The notes: generated by a model not told the origin, from the letters alone. A stretch of 64,000 nucleotides of DNA from DATAEK01 sp036258055 (GCA_036258055.1 DATAEK010000067.1:8822-72821); one strand, 5' to 3'; numbered from the stretch's first letter, positions 10,515-20,200 are shown. Program-made: numbers and translations.

Positions 10515-10735
10515 TGCTCGCGGGGCCCCACCCCCGCTCGCTTACGCGCTTCGCGCGACGGCCTTTGGCCTGTCCGCCCGTCTTCGACGGGCGGCCTCCT
10601 TGTCCGACCGCCGGGCCCCACCCCCGCTCGCTTCACGCGCTTCGCGCGGCGGTCTTTGGCCTGTCCGCCCTGCGGGCGGCCTACCGTCTGTCCGCGGGGC
10701 TTCCACGGGCGGCCTAGTGGGCCGGACCTAACGGG
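10515..10735. repeat. GC-rich palindromic intergenic repeat, two tandem copies
   Basis: The 254-nt gap holds two copies, about 90 nt apart, of an element that begins GGGCCCCACCCCCGCTCGCT (from 10522 and 10612) and continues through GCGCTTCGCGCG palindromes and a TTTGGCCTGTCCGCC motif. Related elements lie at 27438-27505, 29365-29425 and 56990-57105. No open frame of note is present. Confidence 0.8.
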
Positions 10736-10744
10736 TGGCGTTCG

Positions 10745-13700
10745 CTACGCTTCCGCCGCCGGCCGTCCGATGACCTTTCCGAGTATCCGTGCCAACTTCG
10801 CTCTGATCCGCGACGCCTGCAACCGCTCGCGCGCTTCCTCGGTCAGCGAGTACGCGACCGGAACCAGCAGCAGCGTCAGGAACAGGCAGAGCGTCTGGCC
10901 GCCGATGATCGTGATCGCGATGTCGCTGCGCTGGCGGGCGCCGGCGCCGCCGCCGATGGCGGTCGGAATCAAGCCCACCACAATCGCAGCCGTCGTCATG
11001 AGAATCGGCCGAAGCCTCGTGCGCGACGCCTCAACCAGCGCTTCCTGCAGCGGCACGCCGCGGCTGCGCAGGACGTTGGTGTAGTCCACCTGCAGGATCG
11101 AGTTCTTCTTGACGATGCCAAGGAGGAGCAGGACGCCGAGAGTGCTCCACAGGTTCAGGGCGCGATGGGTGAGGGCCAACGTGAGGAGCGCAAACGGTAC
11201 CGAGAGCGGCAGCGCCGTCATGATGATGATCGGCTGGGTGAAGCTTTCGAACTGCGCGACGAGCACGAGGTAGACGAAGATACTGGCCAGGCTGATCGCG
11301 ATGATCATGTTGGCCGCCGTCTCGTCGAGCACCTTGGATTGTCCGGCGAACTTCACGCGGTACCCCGGCGGCAGCTTCAGCTTCTTGATCTCGTCGCGGA
11401 CGATGGGAATGACGTTGTCGAGCGCGTAACCCGGGCGGATATCGGACGAGACGCCGACCGCGAACTCACGATCCAGGCGGGTGATCGACGTCGGTCCAAC
11501 GCCACGTTCGAGCCGCGCCAGGTTGTCAATCCGCACCAGATTGCCGCCAGACGACGCGACCATCAGGCCGCCGATGGCTTCGACGTCGTTCCGCTGATTC
11601 TCACGAACGCGAATCTTCACCGGGTAGCGCTCGCCATCCTCGCGGAAGCTGGTGATCTCGTCTTCGCCGCTGACCATCAGCCGGAGCGCACCGGCAAGGT
11701 CTGAAACGCGCACACCGAGGTCGGCCGCGCGCTGACGATCGACCGCCACACGGAGCTCGGGGTTGCCGAGATTCACCCGCGCTTTCGTGTCGATGAACGG
11801 CGGCAGCGACTGAAGCCGGTCGTTGAGCCGCAGCGCAATCGTGCTCAGCTTCTGCAGGTCGGGTCCATAGAAAAATGCCAGGATCGGCCAGGCGTTGTTC
11901 TCGCCGCCGCCGATCGGTGTCTTGAACAGCACCGTCGGCCGGTAGGCGGCGAATGCGGACATCGCCTCACGTGCGGCCATCGCGATCTGTTCCTGACTCT
12001 TGGACCGCTCTTCGAGCGGCTTCAGTCCGATGAGCAGATGCGAATGATTGACGCGCTCGAAGATCGTCGGCACGACGTGGGCGATACCCTCGACGGTCTC
12101 GAGTTTCGACGCCATGGCCACGACGATCTTCTCCATACCCGCCAGGGACGTCCCCTCGGGCGCGTCCACGGTCATCTCGAATTCGCCCTGATCCTCGTTG
12201 GGGAGGAACGACCGTCCGACCACCCGCGCGATCGGGAACGTTGATGCGAACACGAGCACCGCTATTGCGACGATGACGCCGCGATGCGCGAGGGACCAGC
12301 GGACGCTGCGCGTATAGGCGTTGTCGATCCACCGGTAGAAGCGCTCGTCACGCGCCCGGTGCCCGGAGGTCCCGCCCAGCATCCGCGCGCCGAGCATGGG
12401 CGTGAGCGTGACGCTGACCAGGAACGAGACCATGATGGCGAACGCCATCGTGATCCCGAACGGGTAGATGAATCGCTGCGCATACCCGGTCATGAAGGCG
12501 ACCGGTAGGAAAATGACGACGAGCGACAACGACGTCGCGGCGACGGCCAGCAACACTTCGCTCGTGCCCTCGATGGCCGCGCGCGTCGGTGTCAGGCCTT
12601 CCTCGTCAATCTTTCTGAAGATATTCTCCAGCACGACGATCGCGTCGTCGATGACAATGCCGACGGCCAGGGTCAGGCCGAGGAGCGTCATCGTGTTCAG
12701 CGTGAGATCGAGCGCGCGCATCAGCGTGAAGGTCGCGATGAGCGATGCCGGAATCGCGAGCGCGCTGATGATCATGGCCGGGATGTTGCGGATGAAGAGC
12801 AGGACGATCAGGCTGGCGAGAAGGCTGCCGAGGATGAGGTGCTCCTGCAGTGACGCGATCGACGCGTAGATGAACCTCGAGTCGTCGCGCAGCTGAGTCA
12901 CCTTGAGGCCGGCGGGGAGCCGCGGTTGGAGCTCCTTCAGCCCTTCCTTGATGCCTCGGATGACGGCGATCGTGTTCTGGCCCGACTGTCGCCGGACGTC
13001 GATGACGACGGCGCGCTCACCCGCAAGGAACGCCGATGTTCGTGCATCTTCTTCCGTGTCCTGCACATCCGCGACGTCGTTCACGCGGATTGGGGTGCCG
13101 TTCTGTGTCGCGACGACCACCTGGCCGAATTCGTCGATCCGATCGAAGCGTCCGGGCGTGCGCAGCATGACCTCGGCGTCGCCCTGGTCGAGGCGCCCGC
13201 CTGGCACTTCGACGTTGTCGGAGAGGATGGCATCGCGGACTTGTCCGACGGCGAGACCGTGTGCGGTCAGCTTCTGAAGATCGAGCTCCACGTGCACTTC
13301 ACGGGCGCGGCCGCCGGCGATCGACACCTCGCCAACGCCGTCCACGGCCTCGAGCGCGCGGCGGATCTGCTTGTCGGCGACCTCGGTGATGGCCCGAAGC
13401 GAATACGGTCCAGCAACCGCGATCGTGAAAATCGGCTGCGCGTCGGGATCGACCTTCGCGATGATCGGCGGCAGGACCTGCGGCGGCAGGCTGCCGATGG
13501 CGCCCGCCACCTTCTCGCGGATGTCCTGCGCGGCCTCGTTGATGTCGCGCTCCAACACGAACTTCACGGTGATGCGGGCGAGACCCACGCCCAATCTCGA
13601 TTCGATCTCGTCCACGCCGGCGACGCCGCTGAGCGCCTGCTCGAGCGGTTCCGCGACCGACGAGCTCATCTCGTCGGGGCTCGCGCCCGGCAGTCGCACG

Positions 13701-13843
13701 TTGACGGTGACGGTCGCGGGGTCCGCCTTCGGCAGCAGATCGACGTTGAGGTCGCGAAACGAGAAAATGCCCGTGACGACGAGCGACAAAATCAGGACGG
13801 TCGTGAACGCCGGGCGCCGGACGCAGAATTCAGCAAGGCTCAC
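10745..13843 (-). CDS. RND multidrug efflux permease (AcrB/MexB-type)
   Basis: Inner-membrane proton-driven exporter of about 1032 residues, the usual size for the HAE-1 family. It starts with the family-typical MSLAEFCVRRPAFTTVLILSL (membrane segment 1). It has large periplasmic loops (ATVTVNVRLPGASPDEM...), membrane segments around LGLTLAVGIVIDDAIVVLENI, which holds the proton-relay Asp pair of TM4, and the LLLGIVKKNSILQVDYTN segment of TM10. GTG 13843 overlaps the stop of the adaptor gene upstream (GTGA), so the two are coupled. No outer-membrane channel gene is nearby; a TolC-type partner must lie elsewhere. Likely substrates are unknown; solvents or aromatic acids would fit the neighbourhood. 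Confidence 0.95.
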   Translation of the reverse strand: MSLAEFCVRRPAFTTVLILSLVVTGIFSFRDLNVDLLPKADPATVTVNVRLPGASPDEMSSSVAEPLEQALSGVAGVDEIESRLGVGLARITVKFVLERDINEAAQDIREKVAGAIGSLPPQVLPPIIAKVDPDAQPIFTIAVAGPYSLRAITEVADKQIRRALEAVDGVGEVSIAGGRAREVHVELDLQKLTAHGLAVGQVRDAILSDNVEVPGGRLDQGDAEVMLRTPGRFDRIDEFGQVVVATQNGTPIRVNDVADVQDTEEDARTSAFLAGERAVVIDVRRQSGQNTIAVIRGIKEGLKELQPRLPAGLKVTQLRDDSRFIYASIASLQEHLILGSLLASLIVLLFIRNIPAMIISALAIPASLIATFTLMRALDLTLNTMTLLGLTLAVGIVIDDAIVVLENIFRKIDEEGLTPTRAAIEGTSEVLLAVAATSLSLVVIFLPVAFMTGYAQRFIYPFGITMAFAIMVSFLVSVTLTPMLGARMLGGTSGHRARDERFYRWIDNAYTRSVRWSLAHRGVIVAIAVLVFASTFPIARVVGRSFLPNEDQGEFEMTVDAPEGTSLAGMEKIVVAMASKLETVEGIAHVVPTIFERVNHSHLLIGLKPLEERSKSQEQIAMAAREAMSAFAAYRPTVLFKTPIGGGENNAWPILAFFYGPDLQKLSTIALRLNDRLQSLPPFIDTKARVNLGNPELRVAVDRQRAADLGVRVSDLAGALRLMVSGEDEITSFREDGERYPVKIRVRENQRNDVEAIGGLMVASSGGNLVRIDNLARLERGVGPTSITRLDREFAVGVSSDIRPGYALDNVIPIVRDEIKKLKLPPGYRVKFAGQSKVLDETAANMIIAISLASIFVYLVLVAQFESFTQPIIIMTALPLSVPFALLTLALTHRALNLWSTLGVLLLLGIVKKNSILQVDYTNVLRSRGVPLQEALVEASRTRLRPILMTTAAIVVGLIPTAIGGGAGARQRSDIAITIIGGQTLCLFLTLLLVPVAYSLTEEARERLQASRIRAKLARILGKVIGRPAAEA

Positions 13844-15120
13844 TTGTGCGCCCCTTCCTTCTTCCCCGCGGCTTCGTGTAGGGACCCCTGGCGCGGCGCG
13901 ACGCGCATGCCGGTGTTCAGCCCTTCGACGCCTTCGGACACGATCGTCAGCCCGGGTTCGAGTCCGTCGAGGATCTCGACCTTTGGCCCGAGCCGATCGC
14001 CGAGCTTGACCTCGGCGCTGGCCAGCGCGTTGTTGCGGACGACGAACACCAGGCTGGTGCCGTATCGTGTCTGCACCGCGCTCACCGGGATGACGATGGC
14101 GTTATCGACACGGTTGGTCGCAATGTGGACCCGCGCGAACGTGCCCGGCTTGAGCGCACCATCACGGTTGGGAACTTCGGCTTCGATGGCAAACGCGCGC
14201 GATTTGAGGTTCACGTCGGGGCTGATCCGCGTGATCCGGCCCTCGACTGGTGTGTCAGGGTAGGCGTCCGTACGGAGCGACAGCGGCTGGTCGACCTTGA
14301 TGCCCGGGCCGAACTTTTCAGGAATCTCCGCGGTGAGGCGCAGCGGGTGGAGTCGTACGAGGCGCATGACCGGTGACTGCACGCGAACGAACTGTCCCTC
14401 GGACACCATGCGCTCGGCGATCACCCCCTCGAACGGCGCGCGGATCACGGCGTCCTGCAGATCGCGGGTCGCCCCGCGAAGGGAGGCTTCGCGGGCGTTC
14501 AGTTCTGCACGCATCTGCCGCTCGGCGGCGATCGCCGCTTCGTGCGCCGCGCGCGCAGTTTTCAGTTGGGTCTCCGCCTTCTCGAGCTCCTCGGCGGAGA
14601 CGAGATTCTTCGCCGCCAACCGGCGCGCGCGCGCCAACTGCTGCTCGGCTTCGGCATGCTGTGCGGCGGCGCTCAGGACATCGGGGGTCTGTCCTGGGGG
14701 CGGCAGCTCTTCGCCATGGGCTCCGAGCCGGGCCCGCGTCTGCTCCAGTGACGCCTTCTGCTCGTCGGCGCGATAGCGCAGCCGCTCGGCGTCGAGGAAC
14801 ACGAGCGCCGCACCGGCGGCAACTTTGTCACCCATGTCCGCGGCCAGCCGCGCGACTCGTCCATCCACCTCGGCGCTGACGACAGTCTGGTCGCGCGCGG
14901 CGAGCGTGCCCACCACATCGACCGCGCGGCGCAGCTCGATGCGCTCCACCTGCGTCACGTTGACCGGAAGCCCCTCATCGCTGTCCGACGCCTTCTTGCC
15001 TTCGGCGGTGTTGTTGCAGCCGGCCAGACTCGGCAGACACGCGACGGCCAGTACGACCAGTCCGTACCACTGCCGTCCTCCGCCACTCGACTGCGCCACG
15101 TCCCGTGGGTTCTCGTTCAC
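13840..15120 (-). CDS. RND efflux periplasmic adaptor (membrane fusion protein) lipoprotein
   Basis: A 426-residue HlyD/AcrA-type adaptor that bridges the RND pump and the outer membrane. The N-terminus has a hydrophobic stretch ending VLAVACLPSLAGCNN, a lipobox-like LAGC that suggests lipid anchoring. Then follow the lipoyl/barrel-sandwich half (GTLAARDQTVVSAEVDGRVARL), an alpha-hairpin rich in Ala/Glu/Arg, the second lipoyl half (DAVIRAPFEGVIAERMV) and beta-barrel and membrane-proximal domains. GTG 15120 has GAGGGAG about 8 nt upstream. A perfect GGT-N3-ACC palindrome lies 42 nt upstream of the start, so this operon may be under the local GntR-type regulator. Confidence 0.93.
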   Translation of the reverse strand: MNENPRDVAQSSGGGRQWYGLVVLAVACLPSLAGCNNTAEGKKASDSDEGLPVNVTQVERIELRRAVDVVGTLAARDQTVVSAEVDGRVARLAADMGDKVAAGAALVFLDAERLRYRADEQKASLEQTRARLGAHGEELPPPGQTPDVLSAAAQHAEAEQQLARARRLAAKNLVSAEELEKAETQLKTARAAHEAAIAAERQMRAELNAREASLRGATRDLQDAVIRAPFEGVIAERMVSEGQFVRVQSPVMRLVRLHPLRLTAEIPEKFGPGIKVDQPLSLRTDAYPDTPVEGRITRISPDVNLKSRAFAIEAEVPNRDGALKPGTFARVHIATNRVDNAIVIPVSAVQTRYGTSLVFVVRNNALASAEVKLGDRLGPKVEILDGLEPGLTIVSEGVEGLNTGMRVAPRQGSLHEAAGKKEGAHK

Positions 15121-15161
15121 GCCGACGCTCCCTCTGGAAACCGCCGATTCGACTGTTTCAA

Positions 15162-15172
15162 TGGTCAGACCA
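15162..15172. promoter_or_regulatory. Candidate FadR-type operator, site 1 (TGGTCAGACCA)
   Basis: Perfect 11-bp palindrome with an odd centre, 42 nt upstream of the efflux adaptor start and 200 nt upstream of the class II aldolase-like gene. It matches the FadR-subfamily GntR core TNGTNNNACNA. Related sites are found at eight other gene starts in the window. Confidence 0.65.
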
Positions 15173-15319
15173 AGGCCCGCCCGCGTATTCTAAAGCAGAA
15201 TGGTCGATAGGGTTCCAGCGGTCTTTGGATGAGCCGGGAAACCCGGGAAACGGGCCGGATCTTGCGCCGTGTAACCGATTTCCGGGCAGCTCACGTGGAT
15301 TCGTCACAGCAGACCAGAA

Positions 15320-15343
15320 GATCAGGAGGAACTACTCCTGATC
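15320..15343. promoter_or_regulatory. 9-bp inverted repeat upstream of class II aldolase-like gene
   Basis: GATCAGGAG (15320-15328), loop GAACTA, CTCCTGATC (15335-15343), followed by one more half-copy, TCCTGATCC (15344-15352). It lies 29 nt upstream of the ATG at 15372, so it would form in the mRNA leader or act as a DNA operator. It is not poly-T tailed and faces into the gene, which argues against a terminator. Confidence 0.45.
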
Positions 15344-15371
15344 TCCTGATCCTGTTGGAGAGGAGCAACGC

Positions 15372-16118
15372 ATGACCGTCTTGGCGCAGGCGCTCGAGGA
15401 ACTTGTGACGGCGAACCGCATCCTCGCCCGGGAGGGGGTCGTCGATTCCTTCGGGCACGCCAGCATCCGTCACCCCGAGCGTTCGGACCATTACATCCTG
15501 TCCCGCGCCCGGGCACCGGAGTGCATCGACGTGGAGGACCTGATGGAATTCGCGGCGGACGGCACTCCCGTCGACGCTGCCGGTCGCAAACCGTATGCGG
15601 AACGCTTCATCCACGGCGCGATGTACGAGGCGCGCCCCGATGTCCGCGCCGTTGTCCACCACCACAGCCCGGCGGTGATTCCTTTCAGCGTGACACCGGT
15701 GCGGCTCACGCCATTGATGCACATGTGCGCCGGGATTGGGACCGCGATTCCGACCTGGGATTCGCGCACCCGGTTCGGCGATACGAATCTCCTCGTCACG
15801 AGCATGGAGATGGCGCGCGACCTCGCGATCGCACTCGGCAATCGGCCCGTCGCCCTCATGCGCGGTCACGGTGCCGTCGTTGCCGGCGGGTCGCTGCGCG
15901 AGGTCGTGTTCAACTCGATCTACCTGCAGTTGAACGCGGATCTGCAGATGAAAGCGAGCGCGCTCGGGCAGCCGATGTTCCTCAGCGAAGGAGAGGTCGC
16001 AGCCATCATGCGCACCCGCAGCTCGTTCACGTTCGAGCGGGCCTGGGAAGGCTGGTGCCATCGCGCCGGGCGTCCATACGACAGCCGGCCGATGGAGGGG
16101 CCGCTGGCCAAGGTCTGA
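15372..16118 (+). CDS. Class II aldolase/adducin-family protein
   Basis: A 248-residue soluble zinc-enzyme-like protein. The family metal site is visible as the His pair in AVVHHHSPAV and the later His in RGHGAVVAG; DSFGHASIRH is the N-terminal phosphate/carboxylate loop. The family includes fuculose-1-phosphate-type aldolases and aromatic decarboxylases such as 3,4-dihydroxyphthalate 2-decarboxylase. Given the phthalate-type genes nearby, a decarboxylase or aldolase acting on aromatic-acid intermediates is plausible but not shown. ATG 15372 has GGAGAGGAG just upstream. A second family member lies at 36839-37525. Confidence 0.8.
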   Translation: MTVLAQALEELVTANRILAREGVVDSFGHASIRHPERSDHYILSRARAPECIDVEDLMEFAADGTPVDAAGRKPYAERFIHGAMYEARPDVRAVVHHHSPAVIPFSVTPVRLTPLMHMCAGIGTAIPTWDSRTRFGDTNLLVTSMEMARDLAIALGNRPVALMRGHGAVVAGGSLREVVFNSIYLQLNADLQMKASALGQPMFLSEGEVAAIMRTRSSFTFERAWEGWCHRAGRPYDSRPMEGPLAKV

Positions 16119-16155
16119 CGGATCGCTCACCGCCAAACTCGACTCATCCGCCAGG

Positions 16156-16977
16156 TCATCTCGCGAGCAGGCGCTCGGCTTCAGCAGCCGCGGGCGTTCC
16201 CCTGTGACGCGTCGTCAGTGACTGGAGCGTGCGGCGCGCCTGCTCGGCCTTCCCCTGCGCCAGCAGCGCCTTCGCGGATCCGAGCATCGCATCTGCCTCC
16301 AGACGCCCGCCCGGGTGTTCGCGCACGGCCTGATCGAACGTACGCGCGGCTTCGTCGAAAGCCTTCAGGTCGAGATGATTGCCTCCCATCTCGACCAGAA
16401 TCTCCGCCCGCCCGTCCGTCCCTCGGACCGCTTCCCGCGCGCGGAGCGCGCGTGTGAAGTAGCGGTTGCTCGCCACGTAGAAGCCCTCGCGCCTCAGCTC
16501 ACGACCGAGCGCCTCCAACGCGTCGAAGCGATCCTTGTTTTTCGCGAGGACTGCCGCGAGGTTGTTGATCCGGCTGATCTCCTTCGGCAGTTCGGCGAGG
16601 AGTTGGACGACGCGATCGACCGACAGGGAACCGGTGAAGCGGAACAGCTCGTTGCCGTACGCGTCCATCAGCATGAGGGTCGGAGTACCGGAAATCTCGT
16701 ACTTTCGCGAGATCCCCGGCTCGCGGTCGATGTCCACGCGCACCGGAATCACCGTGCTCATGGCGCTGGCGACGCGGCCGTCGGAGTACACGGTCGCATC
16801 CATCGCCGCGCACACCTCGCACCACGTCGCCCAGAACTCGACCAGCATCGCCCGGTTCGTTTCGAGTGCCGTGGACGTCGCGCGGACGAGGTTCGTCTCC
16901 CAGCGGATCTCGCCGTGCGCGGCTCTGACATCGGTCAGACTCAGAACGGCGAGGGCGAGGGCGAGGCAGCGAAACAT
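16156..16977 (-). CDS. Exported thioredoxin-fold protein with C-terminal TPR
   Basis: About 273 residues. A signal peptide (MFRCLALALAVLSLTDVRAAHG) is followed by a thioredoxin domain with the redox site WCEVC near residue 55 and the cis-Pro segment ISGTPTLMLMDAYGNELFRF. The second half carries TPR-like helices (FYVASNRYFTRALRAREAV, AFDEAARTFDQAVREHPGG, KALLAQGKAEQARRTLQSL). It resembles DsbD-gamma/thioredoxin-like proteins that act on disulfides in the periplasm. I took ATG 16977 over TTG 16986 because GGAG lies just upstream. It is transcribed with or just after the TonB receptor upstream, separated by a short repeat. Confidence 0.85.
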   Translation of the reverse strand: MFRCLALALAVLSLTDVRAAHGEIRWETNLVRATSTALETNRAMLVEFWATWCEVCAAMDATVYSDGRVASAMSTVIPVRVDIDREPGISRKYEISGTPTLMLMDAYGNELFRFTGSLSVDRVVQLLAELPKEISRINNLAAVLAKNKDRFDALEALGRELRREGFYVASNRYFTRALRAREAVRGTDGRAEILVEMGGNHLDLKAFDEAARTFDQAVREHPGGRLEADAMLGSAKALLAQGKAEQARRTLQSLTTRHRGTPAAAEAERLLAR

Positions 16978-16979
16978 AG

Positions 16980-17012
16980 GCTCCAAGGTTCTCGGGTTCT
17001 AAGGTTCTAGAA
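16980..17012. repeat. GGTTCTAGG-type tandem repeat
   Basis: Four imperfect units of the GGTTCT family (AGGTTCTC, GGGTTCTA, AGGTTCTAG and an inverted GAACC) fill the short gap between the thioredoxin-like gene and the TonB receptor. Confidence 0.65.
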
Positions 17013-17029
17013 CCAAGACGATTGCCCCA

Positions 17030-20000
17030 TCAGAACTGGAGCCTGAGGCCGAACTGCGCCTGGAAGGGCGCCGTCCTGAGGGTGCTGTTCAGCAGGTAGT
17101 TGCCGTTCGCATCCTTCACCTGGCCGAAGTTCGCGGGCGGCGCCTGCGACACGAGCACGCCGTTCTGCAGGACCGTGCCCGGCCCGTAGACCATGTTCGC
17201 GGATCCGACTTCCACGTTCGCGGCGTTGAACAGGTTGAAGAGCTCGAGCGAGACGATCGCGCGAGCGCTGCCGGGCAGATTGAACCCGCGCTGCACACGC
17301 AAATCCACTTGCGAGAACCCTTTGTTGCGATACGTGTTGCGTGGGATGACCACACCGTCGATGACCGGCCGGTCGCGCAGCACCCCATCCCTGTTCAGGT
17401 CGGTGCCGACCTGCGCACTGAACGGCCGGCCGGAGTTGACGCGCACGGTCGAAGACAGCTCGATCTGGTGCGGTAGGAAGACGAGTGCGTTGGCGGCGAA
17501 CTGATGACGCTGGTCGATGTTCGACCATGAATACTCGTTGTTCAGGTTGTAGGCGTCGTCGAACACCACGCTGCTGATGCCGCGCTCGGTATCGTCGTGA
17601 CTGTGGCTGTACCCGAGCGTGTAGTACGCGTCGAGGATGAACAGCCGGCGCTTGGCCGAGAGTCCTGCCGTCATCCCGTGGTAGTTCGACCGCGCGCTCG
17701 GTTCGGTGACCTGGACGACCCCGAATTGCGGTCCGTACGGACGCGCGGCCGTGTAAACGGGACGGCCGGTGGCGTCGGGCACCGGCGGCGCCAGGTTGAT
17801 GTTGCGTACCCGTGCGATGCGGCTGGTGTTGATGTTGGTGAAGTCGACGCTCGCGATCAGCCCGTTCGCGATCTCGTGCTCGAGTGAGACGCGCACGTGC
17901 GTGGCGCGCGGCAGCCGGAAGTTCGGGTCGATGTAGTTGACCGTCTGGCCGACGCGATTCTCGGGCGCCTGGAGCTGATTCAGCTGCGCGGTCGTGAAGA
18001 CTGGCAGGTGCGCCAGATCGGCAGACGCGAGATCGATCCCGAACGCACGGAACGCGTCGTTGACCGCGTTCGCGTTTCCGGTCGTGGGGATGATGACCAG
18101 GCTGCTGAGATCGGGATTGCCACCGTTCGAGAGGATCGACTGCTCGAAGACCGGCATGTACGGCGATGGGTAGAAGATCCCGCTCGCAGCACGGATAATC
18201 GTCTTGCCGTTGTTCCGTGGATCCCACACGAGTCCGAGCCGCGGGGCCACGAGATCCCTGTCGTCGGGGATCGACGTCGCCAGCGGAAACCGGTTGCCAG
18301 GAACGGTCGCGGCCTGGTAGTTCGGCAGGAACGCCATCTCGTAACGGAAGCCGGGGCTGATCGTCAGGCCAGGACGCAGCCGCCACTCGTCCTGGACATA
18401 GAAGGCCACCTGCTGAATCGTCGTATCGAGGGCACCGGTGCCGGCAAACTGACGATAGTCGAACGGACGCCGCGCCAGGTAGTCGCTCAGGCTGTTGAAC
18501 GTGTAGATCCCGTTCCAGCCCGCGTTGAACGTCGTTTCACCGTTGACGAGATTGGAGTCCACGCCGAACTTCGCGGTGTGTGCTCCGGTCACGAACGAAA
18601 GGTTGTCGACGAACTGGTACCGCACGTCGTCGAACTGGTAGCCGATGTTGCCGTAGCTGAGGCCCGTCGCCTGCGCACCGTAGATGGCCACCGTTGCTCC
18701 GGCATTGCGCACGGTGACCTCGGGATCCGAGCTGTTGGTGTTCCACGGGCGAAACTCGTGCGTGACTTGAACGCGCGCCTCATTCAGGAAGCGGCTCGAC
18801 AGGACCGAGGACAGCTGCAGCATCCCGGTCACGTCGTTTCGGTTCGTCAGCAGGACCTGGTTGGAAAGCGCGCGATTGGTGATCGAATCCGCGCCGAGTC
18901 CCTGTGACATCACGACGGATCCCACGTTGTCGGTGACGCGGTTGCGGATGTAGTCGAAGCGTCCCATCAGGTTGTGGCGCTCGCCGACGCGATGATCGAT
19001 GCGCGTGACGATCGACTGCGACTGGCTCAGCGCGTCGAGGCTGTCCTCCGGAGCGACCGCGAGCAGGGCCTGCGCGCCCGCGGTACTGCGAACGTTCTGG
19101 GTGTCGAGCGTCGAATACAGAATCTCGACCGGCTTGGTGTTGTATTGGAACTCCGGGGCAACGAAGAAGAAGGTACGGTCCTTTTTCAGCGATCCGCCGA
19201 CGGACCCGCCGAACTGCTGTCCCACGCCGATGGCCTGCCGGCCGAACGGGTCGTCGGCCGTCATCGCGTCGTTGCGGAAGAGATAGAACCCGGTTCCCCG
19301 CAGGGCGTTGCTGCCCGACTTGGTGGTCATGTTGATGATGCCTCCAGTCGAGCGGCCGAATTCCGCAGAAAACGTGCTTCGCAGCACCTGAAATTCCTGG
19401 AGCGCCTCGATGCTGAACGTCGGCGAGAACTCGACGTGGCCGCACCAGTGCGTGTTCGTGTAGTCACCGCCGTCGACGTTGATGTTCGTGAAGAGCCCCT
19501 TCTGACCCGAGATCGCGAACCCGCCGCACTCTGGTTCCACCTGGGTGGCCGGGGTGAGATAGAACAGCGACCGCACGCGCCGGCCGCTGGCGGGAAGATT
19601 CTGAAGCTGCAGATCCGTGAGGACGGCCTTGCCCTGCGTGCCGGTCCGGTCGATCCCGCCGTTGCGCCCACCCACTTGCACGTCTTCTGAGACACCTGCG
19701 ACGCCCAGCGTGAAGTTCGCGCTGACCGAGACACCGAGCGTCACCGAGATTGTCTGAGTGGCCGGTGCCAGGCCGCCCGCCGTGGCGGTCACGCGATACG
19801 AGCCCAACGGGAGAAGCGACACCGCGTACCGTCCCGCGGCATCGGATGTGGCTTTGCGAGTCAGATTCGTGGCGTCGCTGTGAACCGTGACTTCAGCGCC
19901 GACGATGGCGGCGCCACTGGCATCCACGAGCTGCCCTACGATCTGTCCGCTGTTGGCGGCGGTCTGCGCCGCGGCGGCTGGCGGAATGCCTGCGATCAGA

Positions 20001-20047
20001 GCAAGCATCGCCGCTGTTCCAAGCACGAGCGTCCGAAGCGTCTTCAT
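17030..20047 (-). CDS. TonB-dependent receptor, Oar-like, with carboxypeptidase-regulatory-like domain
   Basis: A 1005-residue outer-membrane transporter. ATG 20047 begins a signal peptide (MKTLRTLVLGTAAMLALIAG...AAAAQ) with AGGGGAA a few nt upstream; an earlier in-frame start at 20095 would bury it. Next come a CarboxypepD_reg-like Ig domain (about 30-120: VGQLVDASGAAIVGAEVTV...GSYRVTATAGGL), a plug domain with NINVDGGDYTN and EFSPTFSIEALQEFQV, and a long beta-barrel ending in the aromatic-terminated QLRF-like tail typical of outer-membrane proteins. It probably imports a large or scarce substrate with TonB/ExbBD energy. No FadR-type site was found before this gene. Confidence 0.93.
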   Translation of the reverse strand: MKTLRTLVLGTAAMLALIAGIPPAAAAQTAANSGQIVGQLVDASGAAIVGAEVTVHSDATNLTRKATSDAAGRYAVSLLPLGSYRVTATAGGLAPATQTISVTLGVSVSANFTLGVAGVSEDVQVGGRNGGIDRTGTQGKAVLTDLQLQNLPASGRRVRSLFYLTPATQVEPECGGFAISGQKGLFTNINVDGGDYTNTHWCGHVEFSPTFSIEALQEFQVLRSTFSAEFGRSTGGIINMTTKSGSNALRGTGFYLFRNDAMTADDPFGRQAIGVGQQFGGSVGGSLKKDRTFFFVAPEFQYNTKPVEILYSTLDTQNVRSTAGAQALLAVAPEDSLDALSQSQSIVTRIDHRVGERHNLMGRFDYIRNRVTDNVGSVVMSQGLGADSITNRALSNQVLLTNRNDVTGMLQLSSVLSSRFLNEARVQVTHEFRPWNTNSSDPEVTVRNAGATVAIYGAQATGLSYGNIGYQFDDVRYQFVDNLSFVTGAHTAKFGVDSNLVNGETTFNAGWNGIYTFNSLSDYLARRPFDYRQFAGTGALDTTIQQVAFYVQDEWRLRPGLTISPGFRYEMAFLPNYQAATVPGNRFPLATSIPDDRDLVAPRLGLVWDPRNNGKTIIRAASGIFYPSPYMPVFEQSILSNGGNPDLSSLVIIPTTGNANAVNDAFRAFGIDLASADLAHLPVFTTAQLNQLQAPENRVGQTVNYIDPNFRLPRATHVRVSLEHEIANGLIASVDFTNINTSRIARVRNINLAPPVPDATGRPVYTAARPYGPQFGVVQVTEPSARSNYHGMTAGLSAKRRLFILDAYYTLGYSHSHDDTERGISSVVFDDAYNLNNEYSWSNIDQRHQFAANALVFLPHQIELSSTVRVNSGRPFSAQVGTDLNRDGVLRDRPVIDGVVIPRNTYRNKGFSQVDLRVQRGFNLPGSARAIVSLELFNLFNAANVEVGSANMVYGPGTVLQNGVLVSQAPPANFGQVKDANGNYLLNSTLRTAPFQAQFGLRLQF

Positions 20048-20200
20048 AAAAGTTCCCCTGCGAAACGGATGACCCAACGTGAAACCGCACGACACATGGC
20101 GCAGCGGACGCCAGGAGCGACACTGCTGCGGGCGCGATCTGGCGCCTGGAGATCCCAGCGAGATCCCAGAATGTGTCGAGCGAAACGAGGGAGCGTTGGG
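20048..20200. other. Intergenic leader of the TonB receptor
   Basis: 153 nt between the receptor start and the end of the small secreted protein gene. It holds the receptor's ribosome-binding site; I recognise no confident promoter, operator or RNA element. Confidence 0.5.

Noticed and set aside
10725..10735. FadR-type site ahead of the repeat region at 10.7 kb
   Set aside because: TGGGCCGGACCTA has only the right half, lies at the 3' end of the RND gene and has no gene start nearby.
12926..14263. Long plus-strand open frame across the RND pump and adaptor
   Set aside because: It is antisense to two genes with clear family motifs and codes for a low-complexity Arg/Asp-rich product. High-GC codon bias opens such antisense frames throughout the window.
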